Shown: positions 37,525-47,108 of the stretch, one piece after another | How positions within the stretch are numbered: position 1 is the first letter of the stretch | Layout: the number at the start of each line of letters is the position of its first letter | NCBI GenBank assembly: GCA_017548365.1 | Contig: JAFZAC010000033.1 | Span: forward strand, 1-64,000 | Reading direction: 5' to 3' | DNA: 64,000 bases | From: Muribaculaceae bacterium | GTDB taxonomy: Bacteria; Bacteroidota; Bacteroidia; Bacteroidales; Muribaculaceae | Notes under the pieces: generated by a model | What the model was told of the DNA's origin: nothing | Databases searched by the model: none | The model's input: only the letters and a program-made list of their open reading frames with translations | Translations under genes and position numbers: made by a program

Positions 37525-37959
37525 TTAAGCGATAATCATAATAGTGGTACCCTCTTGAACCGATTCTTCGAGAGATACGTTGATTGATTTAACAACGCCA
37601 TCCTTACCTGCATGAATCTCGTTGCCCATCTTCATGGCTTCGAGGATGCAAACCACGTCGCTGGCCTTCACTTGCTGACCTTCTTTGACATGGAGTTCCT
37701 TGATAACGCCAGGCAGTGGCGATGCAATAACATACTCACCTGCAGCTGCGGCAGCGGGTTTAGCTGCGGCAGGTTTGGCGGCAACAGGAGCATCGTTGCT
37801 TGCTGCAACTCTCTTGACTACAGGCTTAGCAACCTTTTCCTCCTCGAGCTCAACAGTGTAAGCCACACCGTTAACCTCGATATTTGCAATGTTGTTCTCA
37901 ATGTCACCAACATTTACTTTGTATTCGTGACCATTGATTTTATATTTATATTCTTTCAT
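37525..37959 (-). CDS. Biotin carboxyl carrier protein of the Na+ pump
   Basis: This 144-residue protein has the biotin attachment motif EAMKMGNEI (Lys in AMKM, about residue 110) in a C-terminal biotinyl domain and an Ala/Pro/Lys-rich linker in the middle (AAKPAAAKPAAAAAGE). It shuttles the carboxyl group from the carboxyltransferase to the beta subunit. It sits between oadG and oadB, with small gaps (4 and 30 bases). Confidence 0.94.
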   Translation of the reverse strand: MKEYKYKINGHEYKVNVGDIENNIANIEVNGVAYTVELEEEKVAKPVVKRVAASNDAPVAAKPAAAKPAAAAAGEYVIASPLPGVIKELHVKEGQQVKASDVVCILEAMKMGNEIHAGKDGVVKSINVSLEESVQEGTTIMIIA

Positions 37960-37989
37960 TGATGCAAAAATAAAATGTTAGTGAATTGA

Positions 37990-39009
37990 TTATTTATGTT
38001 CGTGATGCTCGGGAACGCGAAGCAGCAAATTGCCCTTAGAACCCCACGCGCTGTGGGCCTCGTGGCTGTGGTCGATGGTGATGACGCCGCTTTCCTCGTC
38101 GTGAGCGTTGAGGTGCTGATAGAGTGCCATACAGATGGCTGCAATAGCCTCATCGTCGTCGCCTTCTGGAGCAGCAGTTGGCTCTTCAACAGCCTTGTCA
38201 TCAACTTCGTCCTCTTTTTTCTTGTCCTTGGCTGTGAATGCCTTGCCAAAGAGTTTGAACAAAATGTAGAGCATTAACAGGGCACTGAACACTACACCCA
38301 TCGACATGATAGTAAGTTTCCATCCAATTCCGTCTTCTTTCTTAAACATGTCGATGTTGTTGTTGATTGGACGTGTGTTGAACTTGCCAGGAGTGATGGT
38401 AGTGCTATCGGTTTTTCCATCGCACATTTGCCAGAGTTTCGCCTCGAAATTATGACTTCCATGGAGATCAATTTCATCTTCGCTGATGCGAGCAAACGAC
38501 TGGTCGGCTGGCAGATTGGCAGGAACAGTCACTTCGTCAACTAAGTCACCATTCACGTCATACAGAGCAATGTAGTTATCTTGTCCTGGCTTCAGAGTGA
38601 AAGGCAGGTGGAATGTTCCAGCCTCAATGTTGCCGTCGGCAAAGAATACTACATGAGAGCGTGGTTTGACCTTAGTAGCCACATCACCAAGAGGAATCAC
38701 AAAGATTTCATTCTTTTTCGATTTGCAGAGCTCAAGAAGCACTTGATTTGTCTTGCTCTTGGATACTCCTGCCAATTGCTTGTCCATGAAATCTTTTGGA
38801 AGTGTGGTGATGAACATCTTCTCAATGCCATTTGTTCCGTGTGATGCATTGAAAATTTCAATCCACCCAGAACGATGGTCATACTGGTCAACATAGTTGC
38901 TGTCGTTTTGTACCATGATTTCATTGATGCGCAAATCCATGCGACCTTGCGCCATCACGGTAATGGTTGTCACCACAGCAATCATTGTCAATAATATTTT
39001 CTTATTCAT
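37990..39009 (-). CDS. OadG-like subunit with N-terminal lamin-tail-like domain
   Basis: This 339-residue protein has a signal peptide (MNKKILLTMIAVVTTITVMA), an exported domain at about 25-210 that resembles a lamin-tail fold (RINEIMVQNDSNYVDQYDHRSGWIEIFN), one transmembrane helix at about 230-252 (LTIMSMGVVFSALLMLYILF) and a cytoplasmic part with charged, Asp/Glu/Lys-rich sequence. This matches the OadG gamma subunit with the N-terminal fusion found in Bacteroidetes. It anchors the complex to the membrane; the exported domain may sense or tether. It is the third gene of the mce/carboxyltransferase/oadG/carrier/oadB set. Confidence 0.86.
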   Translation of the reverse strand: MNKKILLTMIAVVTTITVMAQGRMDLRINEIMVQNDSNYVDQYDHRSGWIEIFNASHGTNGIEKMFITTLPKDFMDKQLAGVSKSKTNQVLLELCKSKKNEIFVIPLGDVATKVKPRSHVVFFADGNIEAGTFHLPFTLKPGQDNYIALYDVNGDLVDEVTVPANLPADQSFARISEDEIDLHGSHNFEAKLWQMCDGKTDSTTITPGKFNTRPINNNIDMFKKEDGIGWKLTIMSMGVVFSALLMLYILFKLFGKAFTAKDKKKEDEVDDKAVEEPTAAPEGDDDEAIAAICMALYQHLNAHDEESGVITIDHSHEAHSAWGSKGNLLLRVPEHHEHK

Positions 39010-39032
39010 TTTGAAATCTCGTTGAATAGGAA

Positions 39033-40646
39033 TTACAAAGGAATGTTACCATGCTTTTTGGCGGGATTGTTGTATTTCTTGGTGCGCAGTTGCTCAAGAG
39101 CACGAATCACGCGGAAGCGAGTGTTGCGAGGCTCAATCACGTCGTCGATGTAGCCATATTTAGCGGCATTGAATGGAGTGCAGAACAGGTCGTTGTACTC
39201 TTGTTCCTTCTCGGCGATGAACTTCTTGTTCTCTTCCATGATTTCTTTTGCCTTAGCCTCGTCGCCAGCCTCTTTAGCCTCGGCGGCGGCAGTCTTGGCA
39301 GCCTTCATGTCCTTGGCATAGAGAATACCGGCGGCACCAGCGGCACCCATCACAGCAATCTCTGCACTTGGCCAAGCATAGTTCATGTCACCGCGTAGCT
39401 GCTTGCAGCTCATCACGATGTGGCTGCCACCGTAGCTCTTGCGCAGGGTAACGGTAACCTTAGGTACTGTAGCTTCTCCGTAGGCGTAGAGCAGTTTGGC
39501 ACCGTTGAGAATAACAGCGTTGTATTCTTGACCAGTACCGGGAAGGAATCCAGGCACGTCAACGAGAGTTACCAGTGGAATGTTGAACGCGTCGCAGAAG
39601 CGAACGAAGCGTCCGCCCTTCTTCGAGGCATTAACATCAAGTACACCTGCCATGTGTTGTGGCTGGTTGGCAACCACACCCACGCTCTGGCCGTTGAAGC
39701 GGGCGAAGCCCACGATGATGTTCTTGGCGAAGTCGCGGTGAACCTCAAGGAACTCACCGTTGTCAACGATAGCGCCAATCACGTCATACATGTTGTAAGG
39801 ATCGTTGGGGCTTTCGGGGATAATATTGTTGAGAGCATCCTCTACGCGGTCAATTGGGTCATTGCACTCGTAGCGAGGAGCCTCCTCCATATTGTTGCTT
39901 GGCATGTAGCTCAAGAGCTTCTTGATGGTCTCGATAACCTCTTCCTCGGTGTCGCAGGCAAAATGGGTAACACCACTCTTCTGAGCGTGTACCTGTGCGC
40001 CACCAAGCTGCTCTTGTGTCACGTCCTCGCCAAGGACTGTCTTAACAACAGCGGGACCGGTGAGGAACATGAACGATGTGCCCTTGGCCATGAGAGTGAA
40101 GTCGGTGAGGGCAGGGGAGTATACTGCACCACCGGCACATGGGCCGAGGATTGCCGAAATCTGTGGAACTACACCACTAGCATCGATATTGCGCTGGAAA
40201 ATCTCGGCATAGCCAGCCAGCGAATTAATACCTTCTGGAATGCGTGCGCCGCCCGAGTCGTTGAGACCTACGACGGGAGCACCCTGCTTCATGGCAAGAT
40301 CCATAACCTTGCACATCTTCCATGCCATGGCTTCGCCAAGTGAACCACCAATCACGGTGAAATCCTGTGCGAAGACATAGACGAGGCGTCCGTCAACTGT
40401 TCCGTAGCCAGTTACCACACCATCGCCAAGGAATGATTTCTTTTCCTGGCCAAAGTTGGTGCAACGGTGCTGCACAAACATGTCAAGCTCTTCAAAGCTG
40501 CCTGGGTCAAGGAGCATATTGATTCTCTCGCGGGCAGTGAATTTGCCCTTCTCATGCTGCTTGGCGATAGCTTTCTCGCCACCACCAATGCGTGCTTTGG
40601 CACGCATGTCGATGAGTTGTTGGATTTTTTCGAGTTGTTTACTCAT
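39033..40646 (-). CDS. Methylmalonyl-CoA/propionyl-CoA carboxyltransferase subunit
   Basis: This 537-residue protein is a carboxyltransferase of the acyl-CoA carboxylase beta type (MmdA-like). Blocks seen are FLGDGVVTGYGTVDGRLVYVFAQDF, LNDSGGARIPEG (substrate/oxyanion region), GPCAGGAVYSPALTDF and VPGFLPGTGQEYNAVI. A charged insertion (AKTAAAEAKEAGDEAKAKEI) near 455-490 makes it longer than many homologues. It decarboxylates methylmalonyl-CoA to propionyl-CoA, passing the carboxyl group to the biotin carrier. It lies between mce and oadG with gaps of 27 and 23 bases. Confidence 0.93.
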   Translation of the reverse strand: MSKQLEKIQQLIDMRAKARIGGGEKAIAKQHEKGKFTARERINMLLDPGSFEELDMFVQHRCTNFGQEKKSFLGDGVVTGYGTVDGRLVYVFAQDFTVIGGSLGEAMAWKMCKVMDLAMKQGAPVVGLNDSGGARIPEGINSLAGYAEIFQRNIDASGVVPQISAILGPCAGGAVYSPALTDFTLMAKGTSFMFLTGPAVVKTVLGEDVTQEQLGGAQVHAQKSGVTHFACDTEEEVIETIKKLLSYMPSNNMEEAPRYECNDPIDRVEDALNNIIPESPNDPYNMYDVIGAIVDNGEFLEVHRDFAKNIIVGFARFNGQSVGVVANQPQHMAGVLDVNASKKGGRFVRFCDAFNIPLVTLVDVPGFLPGTGQEYNAVILNGAKLLYAYGEATVPKVTVTLRKSYGGSHIVMSCKQLRGDMNYAWPSAEIAVMGAAGAAGILYAKDMKAAKTAAAEAKEAGDEAKAKEIMEENKKFIAEKEQEYNDLFCTPFNAAKYGYIDDVIEPRNTRFRVIRALEQLRTKKYNNPAKKHGNIPL

Positions 40647-40673
40647 TTTTATTTGAATTGTAGTGAGTGATTC

Positions 40674-41093
40674 TTATTTGTTGGGATCTTCACAAAGTTC
40701 AACCAATGCACCGGCCGAAGTCTTGGGGTGAACAAAGGCGATGTTAAGGCCTTCAGCACCCTTGCGTGGAGCCTTGTCGAGAACGCGGCCTTCCTTGTCT
40801 TGAATCTCCTGGAGAGCGTTGGCAACACCGTCCTGCACGCAGAATGCGATGTGCTGGATGCCGCCGCGGCCACCGTTCTTCTCTATGAACTTGGCGATTG
40901 CGCTGTCGGGGCTGGTAGCCTCAAGAAGCTCAATCTTGGTTTGGCCAACCTTGAAAAAGGCTGTGCGTACGTGCTGGTCTTCTACCTCTTCGATAGCGAA
41001 GCATTTGAAACCGAGAAATTTCTCATAGAAAGGTATAGCCTCATCAAGGCTTGTGACTGCTATACCAACATGTTCAATGTGTGAAATGTCCAT
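40674..41093 (-). CDS. mce: Methylmalonyl-CoA epimerase
   Basis: This 139-residue vicinal-oxygen-chelate protein interconverts (R)- and (S)-methylmalonyl-CoA (EC 5.1.99.1). Typical parts are HIEHVGIAVTSLDEAIPFYE, FKVGQTKIELLEA and GGIQHIAFCVQD, with the metal-binding His/Glu. It is the first gene of the five-gene propionate set, with a -7 element (TACCTTTG) 61 bases upstream. Confidence 0.95.
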   Translation of the reverse strand: MDISHIEHVGIAVTSLDEAIPFYEKFLGFKCFAIEEVEDQHVRTAFFKVGQTKIELLEATSPDSAIAKFIEKNGGRGGIQHIAFCVQDGVANALQEIQDKEGRVLDKAPRKGAEGLNIAFVHPKTSAGALVELCEDPNK

Positions 41094-41154
41094 AATTAAT
41101 TGTTAGTAAAAAGTTTATATTTTAAGTTAATTATATTTATCTAAAAAAGACGTG

Positions 41155-41162
41155 CAAAGGTA
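41155..41162 (-). promoter_or_regulatory. Candidate -7 element of the mce-oad operon; divergent region 41094-41396
   Basis: The minus strand reads TACCTTTG, a full TAnnTTTG match, though the -33 box is unclear. The rest of this 303-base gap holds A/T-rich sequence and the sigma-54-like element of dnaK; no other gene is seen. Confidence 0.4.
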
Positions 41163-41308
41163 CAAATTTTTATTTAAATAATGTGTATCGAAGTTATAAT
41201 CTTTGTGAAAAAGATGTTAGGAGTTAATAATAGATTAGAATGTGACATGGTGGCAGATTTTTTGTCACTTTTTAGTGGAGGGCGATATTATTATTGTCAG
41301 TAATTGTT

Positions 41309-41325
41309 TTGGCACGAAATTTGTT
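41309..41325 (+). promoter_or_regulatory. Sigma-54-like promoter element of dnaK
   Basis: TTGGCACG (41309-41316), AAAT and TTGTT (41321-41325) resemble the sigma-54 consensus TTGGCACG-N4-TTGCW with one mismatch in the -12 box. It is 72 bases before the ATG. The weaker housekeeping box TTATTTTG overlaps its end (41324-41331). Confidence 0.5.
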
Positions 41326-41396
41326 ATTTTGCGCCGTGGATAGCCTCAACCAAGGGCTTTAAAAACTGAATTATAAACAAAAAACAGATATAAATT

Positions 41397-43340
41397 ATGG
41401 GAAAAATTATTGGTATTGATTTAGGAACAACCAATTCTTGTGTATCGGTTCTTGAAGGCAAGAACCCTGTTGTTATTCCTAACAGTGAAGGCCGTAACAC
41501 CACCCCTAGCGTGGTGGCTTTTGTTGACGGCGGTGAACGTAAAGTGGGTGACCCGGCTAAGCGCCAGGCTATCACAAACCCAACCCGCACAGTCTATTCT
41601 ATCAAGCGTTTCATGGGTGAGACCTATGACCAGACGCAGAAAGAGATTGAGCGAGTTCCTTACAAAGTGGTGAACAATGGCAGCAATCAGCCACGCGTTG
41701 AGATTGACGGCCGCCAGTACACACCACAAGAAATCTCGGCAATGATTCTTCAAAAGATGAAGAAGACCGCTGAGGACTATCTGGGAACAACAGTTACCGA
41801 TGCGGTAATCACCGTTCCTGCTTACTTCAACGACTCGCAGCGTAAGGCAACTAAAGAGGCCGGTGAAATCGCCGGATTAAACGTTCAGCGTATTGTGAAC
41901 GAGCCAACAGCTGCCGCTCTTGCCTACGGTCTTGACAAAGACCAGAACGACAAGCGTATTGCTGTCTTTGACTTGGGTGGCGGTACATTTGATATCTCTA
42001 TCCTGGAACTTGGCGATGGCGTGTTTGAGGTTAAGTCGACCAATGGTGATACTCACCTGGGTGGCGATGACTTCGACCAGCGCATCATCAACTGGCTTGC
42101 CGAGGAGTTCCTTAGCGATGAGGGCATTGACCTTCGCAAGGATCCAATGGCTTTGCAGCGCTTGAAAGAGGCTGCCGAGAAAGCTAAGATAGAGCTCTCT
42201 AGCTCGATGAGCACTGAGATTAACTTGCCTTACATCATGCCGGTTAACGGAATTCCCAAGCACTTGGTTAAGACCTTGAGCCGTGCTAAGTTTGAGCAAT
42301 TGTGCGACGACCTTATCCAGAGCACCATCAAGCCCTGTGAGCAGGCTCTGCGTGACGCAAACCTCACTCCAAGCGACATCAACGAGGTGATTCTCGTGGG
42401 CGGTTCTACACGTATTCCAGCTATCCAGCAGATTGTTGAGCGCTTCTTTGGCAAAGCTCCTTCCAAGGGCGTTAACCCCGACGAGGTAGTTGCTGTAGGT
42501 GCTGCAATCCAGGGTGGCGTGCTAAGCGGCGACGTGAAAGACGTGCTGCTGCTCGACGTAGTGCCTCTGAGCGTGGGTATCGAGACTCTTGGTGGCGTGA
42601 TGACAAAACTTATCGATGCCAACACCACAATCCCAACCCGCAAGAGCCAGGTGTTCTCGACAGCTGCCGACAATCAGCCTAGCGTGGAAATCCACGTGCT
42701 TCAGGGCGAGCGCCCAATGGCACGCGACTGCAAGACTTTGGGTATGTTCCACCTCGACGGCATTGCTCCAGCACCTCGTGGCATTCCACAGATTGAGGTG
42801 ACCTTTGAGGTTGATGCCAACGGTATCATGAACGTGAGCGCCAAGGATAAGGCTACAGGCAAGGAGCAGAGCATCCGCATCGAGGCTTCGAGCGGTTTGA
42901 GCGACGCTGAAATCCAGCGAATGAAGGATGAGGCAAGCGCCAACGCAGCAGCCGATGCCAAGGAGAAAGAGCGCATCGACAAAATCAACCAGGCCGACGC
43001 TATGATTTTCCAAACCGAGAAGAGCTTGAAGGATCTTGGCGACAAACTTCCAGCCGACAAGAAGAGCCAGATTGAGACCGCACTTGGCAAACTCAAGGAA
43101 GCTCACAAGAATCAGGATATCGACGCTATCGATGTCGCCATGAAAGAGCTTGAGGCAATCTTCCACGAGGCTTCACAACAGATGTACAACCAAGCTGGTG
43201 GTGCACAGGGCGGACCTCAGCCAGGCGCAGGCTTCGACCCAGGAGCTGCAGGATTTGGCGGAGCTAACCCCGGTGCAGGCCCACAAGGTGGCAATCAGGG
43301 CGGTGACAGCGCTCAAGACATTCCTTACGAGGAAGTATAA
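41397..43340 (+). CDS. dnaK: Chaperone DnaK (Hsp70)
   Basis: This 647-residue Hsp70 helps fold and protect proteins in the cytoplasm using ATP. The ATPase domain (about 1-385) starts [18 protein letters not shown] and holds the phosphate motif [15 protein letters not shown]; the substrate domain and helical lid follow, with GlyAla-rich [19 protein letters not shown] near the end. It is full length for the family. No dnaJ or grpE lies beside it. The promoter region carries a sigma-54-like element. Confidence 0.98.
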   Translation: MGKIIGIDLGTTNSCVSVLEGKNPVVIPNSEGRNTTPSVVAFVDGGERKVGDPAKRQAITNPTRTVYSIKRFMGETYDQTQKEIERVPYKVVNNGSNQPRVEIDGRQYTPQEISAMILQKMKKTAEDYLGTTVTDAVITVPAYFNDSQRKATKEAGEIAGLNVQRIVNEPTAAALAYGLDKDQNDKRIAVFDLGGGTFDISILELGDGVFEVKSTNGDTHLGGDDFDQRIINWLAEEFLSDEGIDLRKDPMALQRLKEAAEKAKIELSSSMSTEINLPYIMPVNGIPKHLVKTLSRAKFEQLCDDLIQSTIKPCEQALRDANLTPSDINEVILVGGSTRIPAIQQIVERFFGKAPSKGVNPDEVVAVGAAIQGGVLSGDVKDVLLLDVVPLSVGIETLGGVMTKLIDANTTIPTRKSQVFSTAADNQPSVEIHVLQGERPMARDCKTLGMFHLDGIAPAPRGIPQIEVTFEVDANGIMNVSAKDKATGKEQSIRIEASSGLSDAEIQRMKDEASANAAADAKEKERIDKINQADAMIFQTEKSLKDLGDKLPADKKSQIETALGKLKEAHKNQDIDAIDVAMKELEAIFHEASQQMYNQAGGAQGGPQPGAGFDPGAAGFGGANPGAGPQGGNQGGDSAQDIPYEEV

Positions 43341-43365
43341 TACCAAAGTTCAATAGACAATGGGT

Positions 43366-43465
43366 CCCATGACACAAAATGCCATGGGGCTCATACTTTT
43401 GGAAATTCAGGAGATTCCACCGATTCCACTGAGTCAAGCGAACAAAAGAGTCTTTTGTCTCCTGA
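43366..43465 (+). other. Structured dnaK-tig spacer
   Basis: CCCATG/CATGGG (43366-43371, 43383-43388) and TCAGGAGA/TCTCCTGA (43407-43414, 43458-43465), the latter enclosing ACAAAAGA-G-TCTTTTGT (43442-43458), can form hairpins in the dnaK 3' region. One may act as a weak terminator; no T-run is convincing. Confidence 0.4.
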
Positions 43466-43489
43466 ATATTTAAAAATATTGCTTTTCAT

Positions 43490-43520
43490 TTTGTAGTTCA
43501 ACGGATTTGCAGTAATTTTG
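43490..43520 (+). promoter_or_regulatory. Promoter of tig
   Basis: TTTG (43490-43493), a 19-base spacer and TAATTTTG (43513-43520) are a full consensus match, 58 bases before the ATG. Confidence 0.75.
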
Positions 43521-43578
43521 CACGCTCAAAACATGAAACTACAATAAAATCACAATAAAAGATTTTTAAGAAAGAGAA

Positions 43579-44931
43579 ATGAACGTAACATTAGACAAAA
43601 CCGGTAACGTGAGCGGAGTTCTCACAATATCGTTAGTTGAAGAGGATTATCAAGCCGAAGTTAAGAAGCAATTATCACTTTTGGGTCGTCGCCGTCCTAT
43701 CAAGGGTTTCCGCCCAGGACATGTGCCTGCATCGTTGCTCAAAAAGCACTATGGCGGTCAAGTGACTGCCGAGGTGGTTGACGATATTATCACCCGCGAG
43801 CTCACCAATTATATTCGCGAGAACAATATCGACCTGCTGGGTGAGCCCATGCTGTCGAAGGACACCAAGGTGGACTTGGTCAACGAGAAAGAATTTGCAT
43901 TTAAGTTCGATCTGGGTTTTGCTCCTGAGTTTGACATCAAGCTCGACAAGCGCGTGAAAGTGCCTTACTATAACATTGAGGTGAGCCAAGAGATGGTCGA
44001 CAATCAGGATAGTGCTTTCTTGAAGCGTTTTGGCACTCAGGTGCCAGGCGAAGTATCGACCGAGGACGCTCTGATTCGTGGTGCACTTGTGGAGCTCAAC
44101 GAGGATGGCTCGGTAAAAGAAGGCGGTATCAATGTGGAGCGCACCATCATTTCGCCCAAATACCAGAAGGATGAAGACGAGAAGAAGAAACTCATAGGAC
44201 TTAAGGTTAACGACGAGTTAGTCATCAATCCATATAAAGGAGCTGGTGGTAATCTTACTGAAATGGCTTCCATGCTGGCAGTTGACAAAGATCAGGCCGA
44301 CGTGAAGAGTGATTTCAATCTCAAAGTGGAGGAAATCCTCGTTAGTAAGGATGCTGAGCATGGACAGGAGCTTTATGACATGGTATTTGGTAAAGATATT
44401 GCCAAGACCGAAGAAGAGTATTATGCAAAAATCAAGGAGATGCTTGCTGGACAGCTCAAGAGCGACAGCAATTATCGTTTCACTATCGATGCCGAGAATG
44501 TGCTCCTCAAGAAGGTTGGTGACCTGGAACTTCCCGATGACTTCTTGAAACGTTATCTCGTCTCAATCAATAAGGACACCGAGCCTACAAAGATTGAAGA
44601 GGAGTATCCACGCACTCGCGAGGAGATAGTATGGCAGCTCGTTAAGGAGAAAATTGCTAAGCAATATGATGTGAAGATTGAGAAGGAAGACCAAATGCGT
44701 CTGGCACGTATCTATGCAGCTCAGCAGTTTGCACAGTATGGCATTGGCAATGTTCCCGATGAGACTCTCGACCGCTATGCCGGTGAGCTTATGGAGAATA
44801 AAGATTACGCCAAGGAAATTAACCGCCGCGCCTTTGAGGACAAGGTATTCTCAACCATTCGCGACAAAGTGTCACTCACCGAGAAGACCGTAAGCGTTGA
44901 CGAGTTCAACAAACTATTCGACAAGAAATAA
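43579..44931 (+). CDS. tig: Trigger factor
   Basis: This 450-residue ribosome-associated chaperone binds nascent chains. The N-terminal ribosome-binding part (about 1-110) has the signature-like IKGFRPGHVP (the GFRPGKxP ribosome-contact loop). The middle peptidyl-prolyl isomerase-like region is diverged, as in other Bacteroidetes, and a helical C-terminal arm follows (RRAFEDKVFSTIRDKV). It is first in a run with clpP and clpX, a common order. It has its own promoter. Confidence 0.93.
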   Translation: MNVTLDKTGNVSGVLTISLVEEDYQAEVKKQLSLLGRRRPIKGFRPGHVPASLLKKHYGGQVTAEVVDDIITRELTNYIRENNIDLLGEPMLSKDTKVDLVNEKEFAFKFDLGFAPEFDIKLDKRVKVPYYNIEVSQEMVDNQDSAFLKRFGTQVPGEVSTEDALIRGALVELNEDGSVKEGGINVERTIISPKYQKDEDEKKKLIGLKVNDELVINPYKGAGGNLTEMASMLAVDKDQADVKSDFNLKVEEILVSKDAEHGQELYDMVFGKDIAKTEEEYYAKIKEMLAGQLKSDSNYRFTIDAENVLLKKVGDLELPDDFLKRYLVSINKDTEPTKIEEEYPRTREEIVWQLVKEKIAKQYDVKIEKEDQMRLARIYAAQQFAQYGIGNVPDETLDRYAGELMENKDYAKEINRRAFEDKVFSTIRDKVSLTEKTVSVDEFNKLFDKK

Positions 44932-44952
44932 GAGAACTTCTCTTTAAAATAG

Positions 44953-44995
44953 GAAAAGGCTGAATTTTCAATGAATTCAGCTTTTTCTTTTTTTG
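44953..44995 (+). terminator. Terminator between tig and clpP
   Basis: GCTGAATT (44959-44966) pairs with AATTCAGC (44974-44981), followed by a T-rich run (TTTTTCTTTTTTTG). Its position also argues against the longer clpP reading. Confidence 0.75.
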
Positions 44996-45087
44996 TTGAA
45001 AAAACTTTTAAAAAAACATTGAAAATTAGATTTTCTAAGAAAAAATTACTATCTTTGAAAATAAAAACATCAAAATATAAAAGAATA

Positions 45088-45762
45088 ATGAAAAACGATT
45101 TTAGAAATTTCGCTGTGAACCATTTGGGAATGAATGGTTTAACATTTGACCAAACTGCTCAGGCAATGATTGAGAGCAATTATATTTCACCCACCATTAT
45201 CGAGGAGCGTAAGCTCAATGTTGCGCAGATGGATGTATTCTCTCGTCTGATGATGGACCGTATCATCTTCCTGGGTACTCAAATAGACGATTATACTGCC
45301 AATGTCATTCAAGCTCAGCTGCTATATCTCGATAGCGCTGACCCAGGCAAAGATGTCTCTATCTATATCAACTCGCCTGGTGGCTCGGTATATGCTGGTC
45401 TGGGCATCTACGACACCATGCAGTACATCCAGAGTGATGTGACAACTATCTGCACTGGTATGGCGGCTTCGATGGCTGCAATTCTTCTGGTTGCTGGCGA
45501 GAAAGGAAAACGCTATGCTTTGAAACACAGTCGCGTGATGATACATCAGCCTATGGGAGGAATCCAAGGACAGGCTTCCGACATCGAGATTACAGCGCGC
45601 GAGATTCAGAAACTCAAGGAAGAACTCTATAACATCATCTCCACTCATTCAGGTCAGCCTTATGATAAGGTATATGCCGACAGTGACCGTGACTATTGGA
45701 TGACATCCAAGGAGGCTCAGGAATATGGCATGATTGACAAGGTGCTGGAGAAAGCAGAATAA
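45088..45762 (+). CDS. clpP: ATP-dependent Clp protease proteolytic subunit
   Basis: The start is placed at ATG 45088 (MKNDFRNFAVNHLG); the upstream extension would cross a terminator and is not family-like. The 224-residue protein forms the barrel that degrades proteins handed over by ClpX. The catalytic triad is visible as Ser128 (GMAASMA), His153 (VMIHQP) and a late Asp. GKDVSIYINSPGGSVYAG is the conserved strand. clpX follows 27 bases on, so they are co-transcribed. Confidence 0.96.
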   Translation: MKNDFRNFAVNHLGMNGLTFDQTAQAMIESNYISPTIIEERKLNVAQMDVFSRLMMDRIIFLGTQIDDYTANVIQAQLLYLDSADPGKDVSIYINSPGGSVYAGLGIYDTMQYIQSDVTTICTGMAASMAAILLVAGEKGKRYALKHSRVMIHQPMGGIQGQASDIEITAREIQKLKEELYNIISTHSGQPYDKVYADSDRDYWMTSKEAQEYGMIDKVLEKAE

Positions 45763-45789
45763 TAATCTTACAGAGAATAAGTTTTTCTT

Positions 45790-47025
45790 ATGGCTAAGAA
45801 AGAATCGATGAGATGTAGCTTTTGCGGTCGCACCGAGAATGAGGTGAAGCTCATGATGCCTGGGTATAATGGTTGTATTTGCAACGATTGTGCCGAGATG
45901 GCTTATAATATCGCTAAAGAGCAACTCGAAAAGCACAATAATGCGTCGCCCGAAGCCATTAATCTTGAGCAAATTCCTAAACCTACTGAGATAAAGCAAT
46001 ATCTTGACCAGTATGTGATAGGGCAGGAGAGTGCAAAGAAATATCTCTCGGTGGCTGTCTACAACCATTATAAGCGACTGTCGCAGGACAAGGATGATAT
46101 TGACATTGAGAAGTCCAATATTATTATTGTGGGTCCAACAGGTACTGGCAAAACTTTGCTAGCCAAGACGATTGCCAAATTGCTCAAAGTGCCATTCGCT
46201 ATTGTCGACGCTACTGTACTTACCGAGGCGGGATATGTGGGTGAGGACATCGAGAGTTTGCTTGTGCGACTGCTCCAAGCTTGCGACTACAATGTGAAAG
46301 AGGCCGAGCGAGGTATCGTATTCATAGATGAGATAGATAAAATTGCACGCAAGAGCGACAATCCATCTATCACCCGTGACGTGAGCGGTGAGGGTGTGCA
46401 GCAGGGACTTCTCAAGTTGCTTGAGGGCTCGGTGGTCAATGTGCCACCTCAAGGTGGACGTAAGCATCCTGAGCAGAAGATGATTCCGGTTGACACCAAG
46501 AATATACTCTTCATCTGCGGTGGTGCATTTGAAGGTATCGAGCGTAAAATCGCTTTGCGCCTAAATACTCATGTTGTGGGCTATGGAGCGGGAAATCACG
46601 TGAGTAAAGCCGATCAAGAGAAGTTGCTGCACTATGTGGCACCGCAAGACCTCAGGGCCTATGGTCTCATCCCCGAGATTATTGGTCGCTTGCCTGTGGT
46701 TACCAATCTCGAGCCTCTTGAGCGGGACGCATTGCGGCGCATTCTAGTTGAGCCCAAGAATGCAATTGTCAAGCAATATGAGAAGCTGATGCAGATGGAT
46801 GACATTAAATTCACTGTCACCGACGACGCTCTAGATTTTATAGTTGACAAGGCTATTGAATATAAGTTGGGCGCTCGAGGACTTCGCTCCATCTTTGAGG
46901 CGATCATGATGGATGTAATGTATACCTATCCATCGATGAAGAAGAAAAAGTTTGAACTCACAGGCGACTTTGCCAAAGAACAGCTTGAAAAGTCGAATTT
47001 TGCAATTATTGCATCTACAATGTAA
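45790..47025 (+). CDS. clpX: ATP-dependent Clp protease ATPase subunit ClpX
   Basis: This 411-residue AAA+ unfoldase partners with ClpP. The N-terminal zinc domain has four cysteines (CSFCGR, CICNDC), the Walker A is GPTGTGKT (about 116-123), Walker B is VFIDEIDK (about 177-184) and GYVGEDIES is the pore-adjacent loop. It is full length and downstream of clpP. Confidence 0.97.
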   Translation: MAKKESMRCSFCGRTENEVKLMMPGYNGCICNDCAEMAYNIAKEQLEKHNNASPEAINLEQIPKPTEIKQYLDQYVIGQESAKKYLSVAVYNHYKRLSQDKDDIDIEKSNIIIVGPTGTGKTLLAKTIAKLLKVPFAIVDATVLTEAGYVGEDIESLLVRLLQACDYNVKEAERGIVFIDEIDKIARKSDNPSITRDVSGEGVQQGLLKLLEGSVVNVPPQGGRKHPEQKMIPVDTKNILFICGGAFEGIERKIALRLNTHVVGYGAGNHVSKADQEKLLHYVAPQDLRAYGLIPEIIGRLPVVTNLEPLERDALRRILVEPKNAIVKQYEKLMQMDDIKFTVTDDALDFIVDKAIEYKLGARGLRSIFEAIMMDVMYTYPSMKKKKFELTGDFAKEQLEKSNFAIIASTM

Positions 47026-47108
47026 AAAAAAACTATTATTTTTCTTACTTTAGAATATTTTCATTATATTTGTAAACGAAAACTAAAAACAAGAAAAACC
47101 TTAAGACT

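Noticed and set aside
44971..45087. Longer clpP start
   Set aside because: It would run through a rho-independent terminator and adds a Lys/Phe-rich stretch not seen in ClpP.
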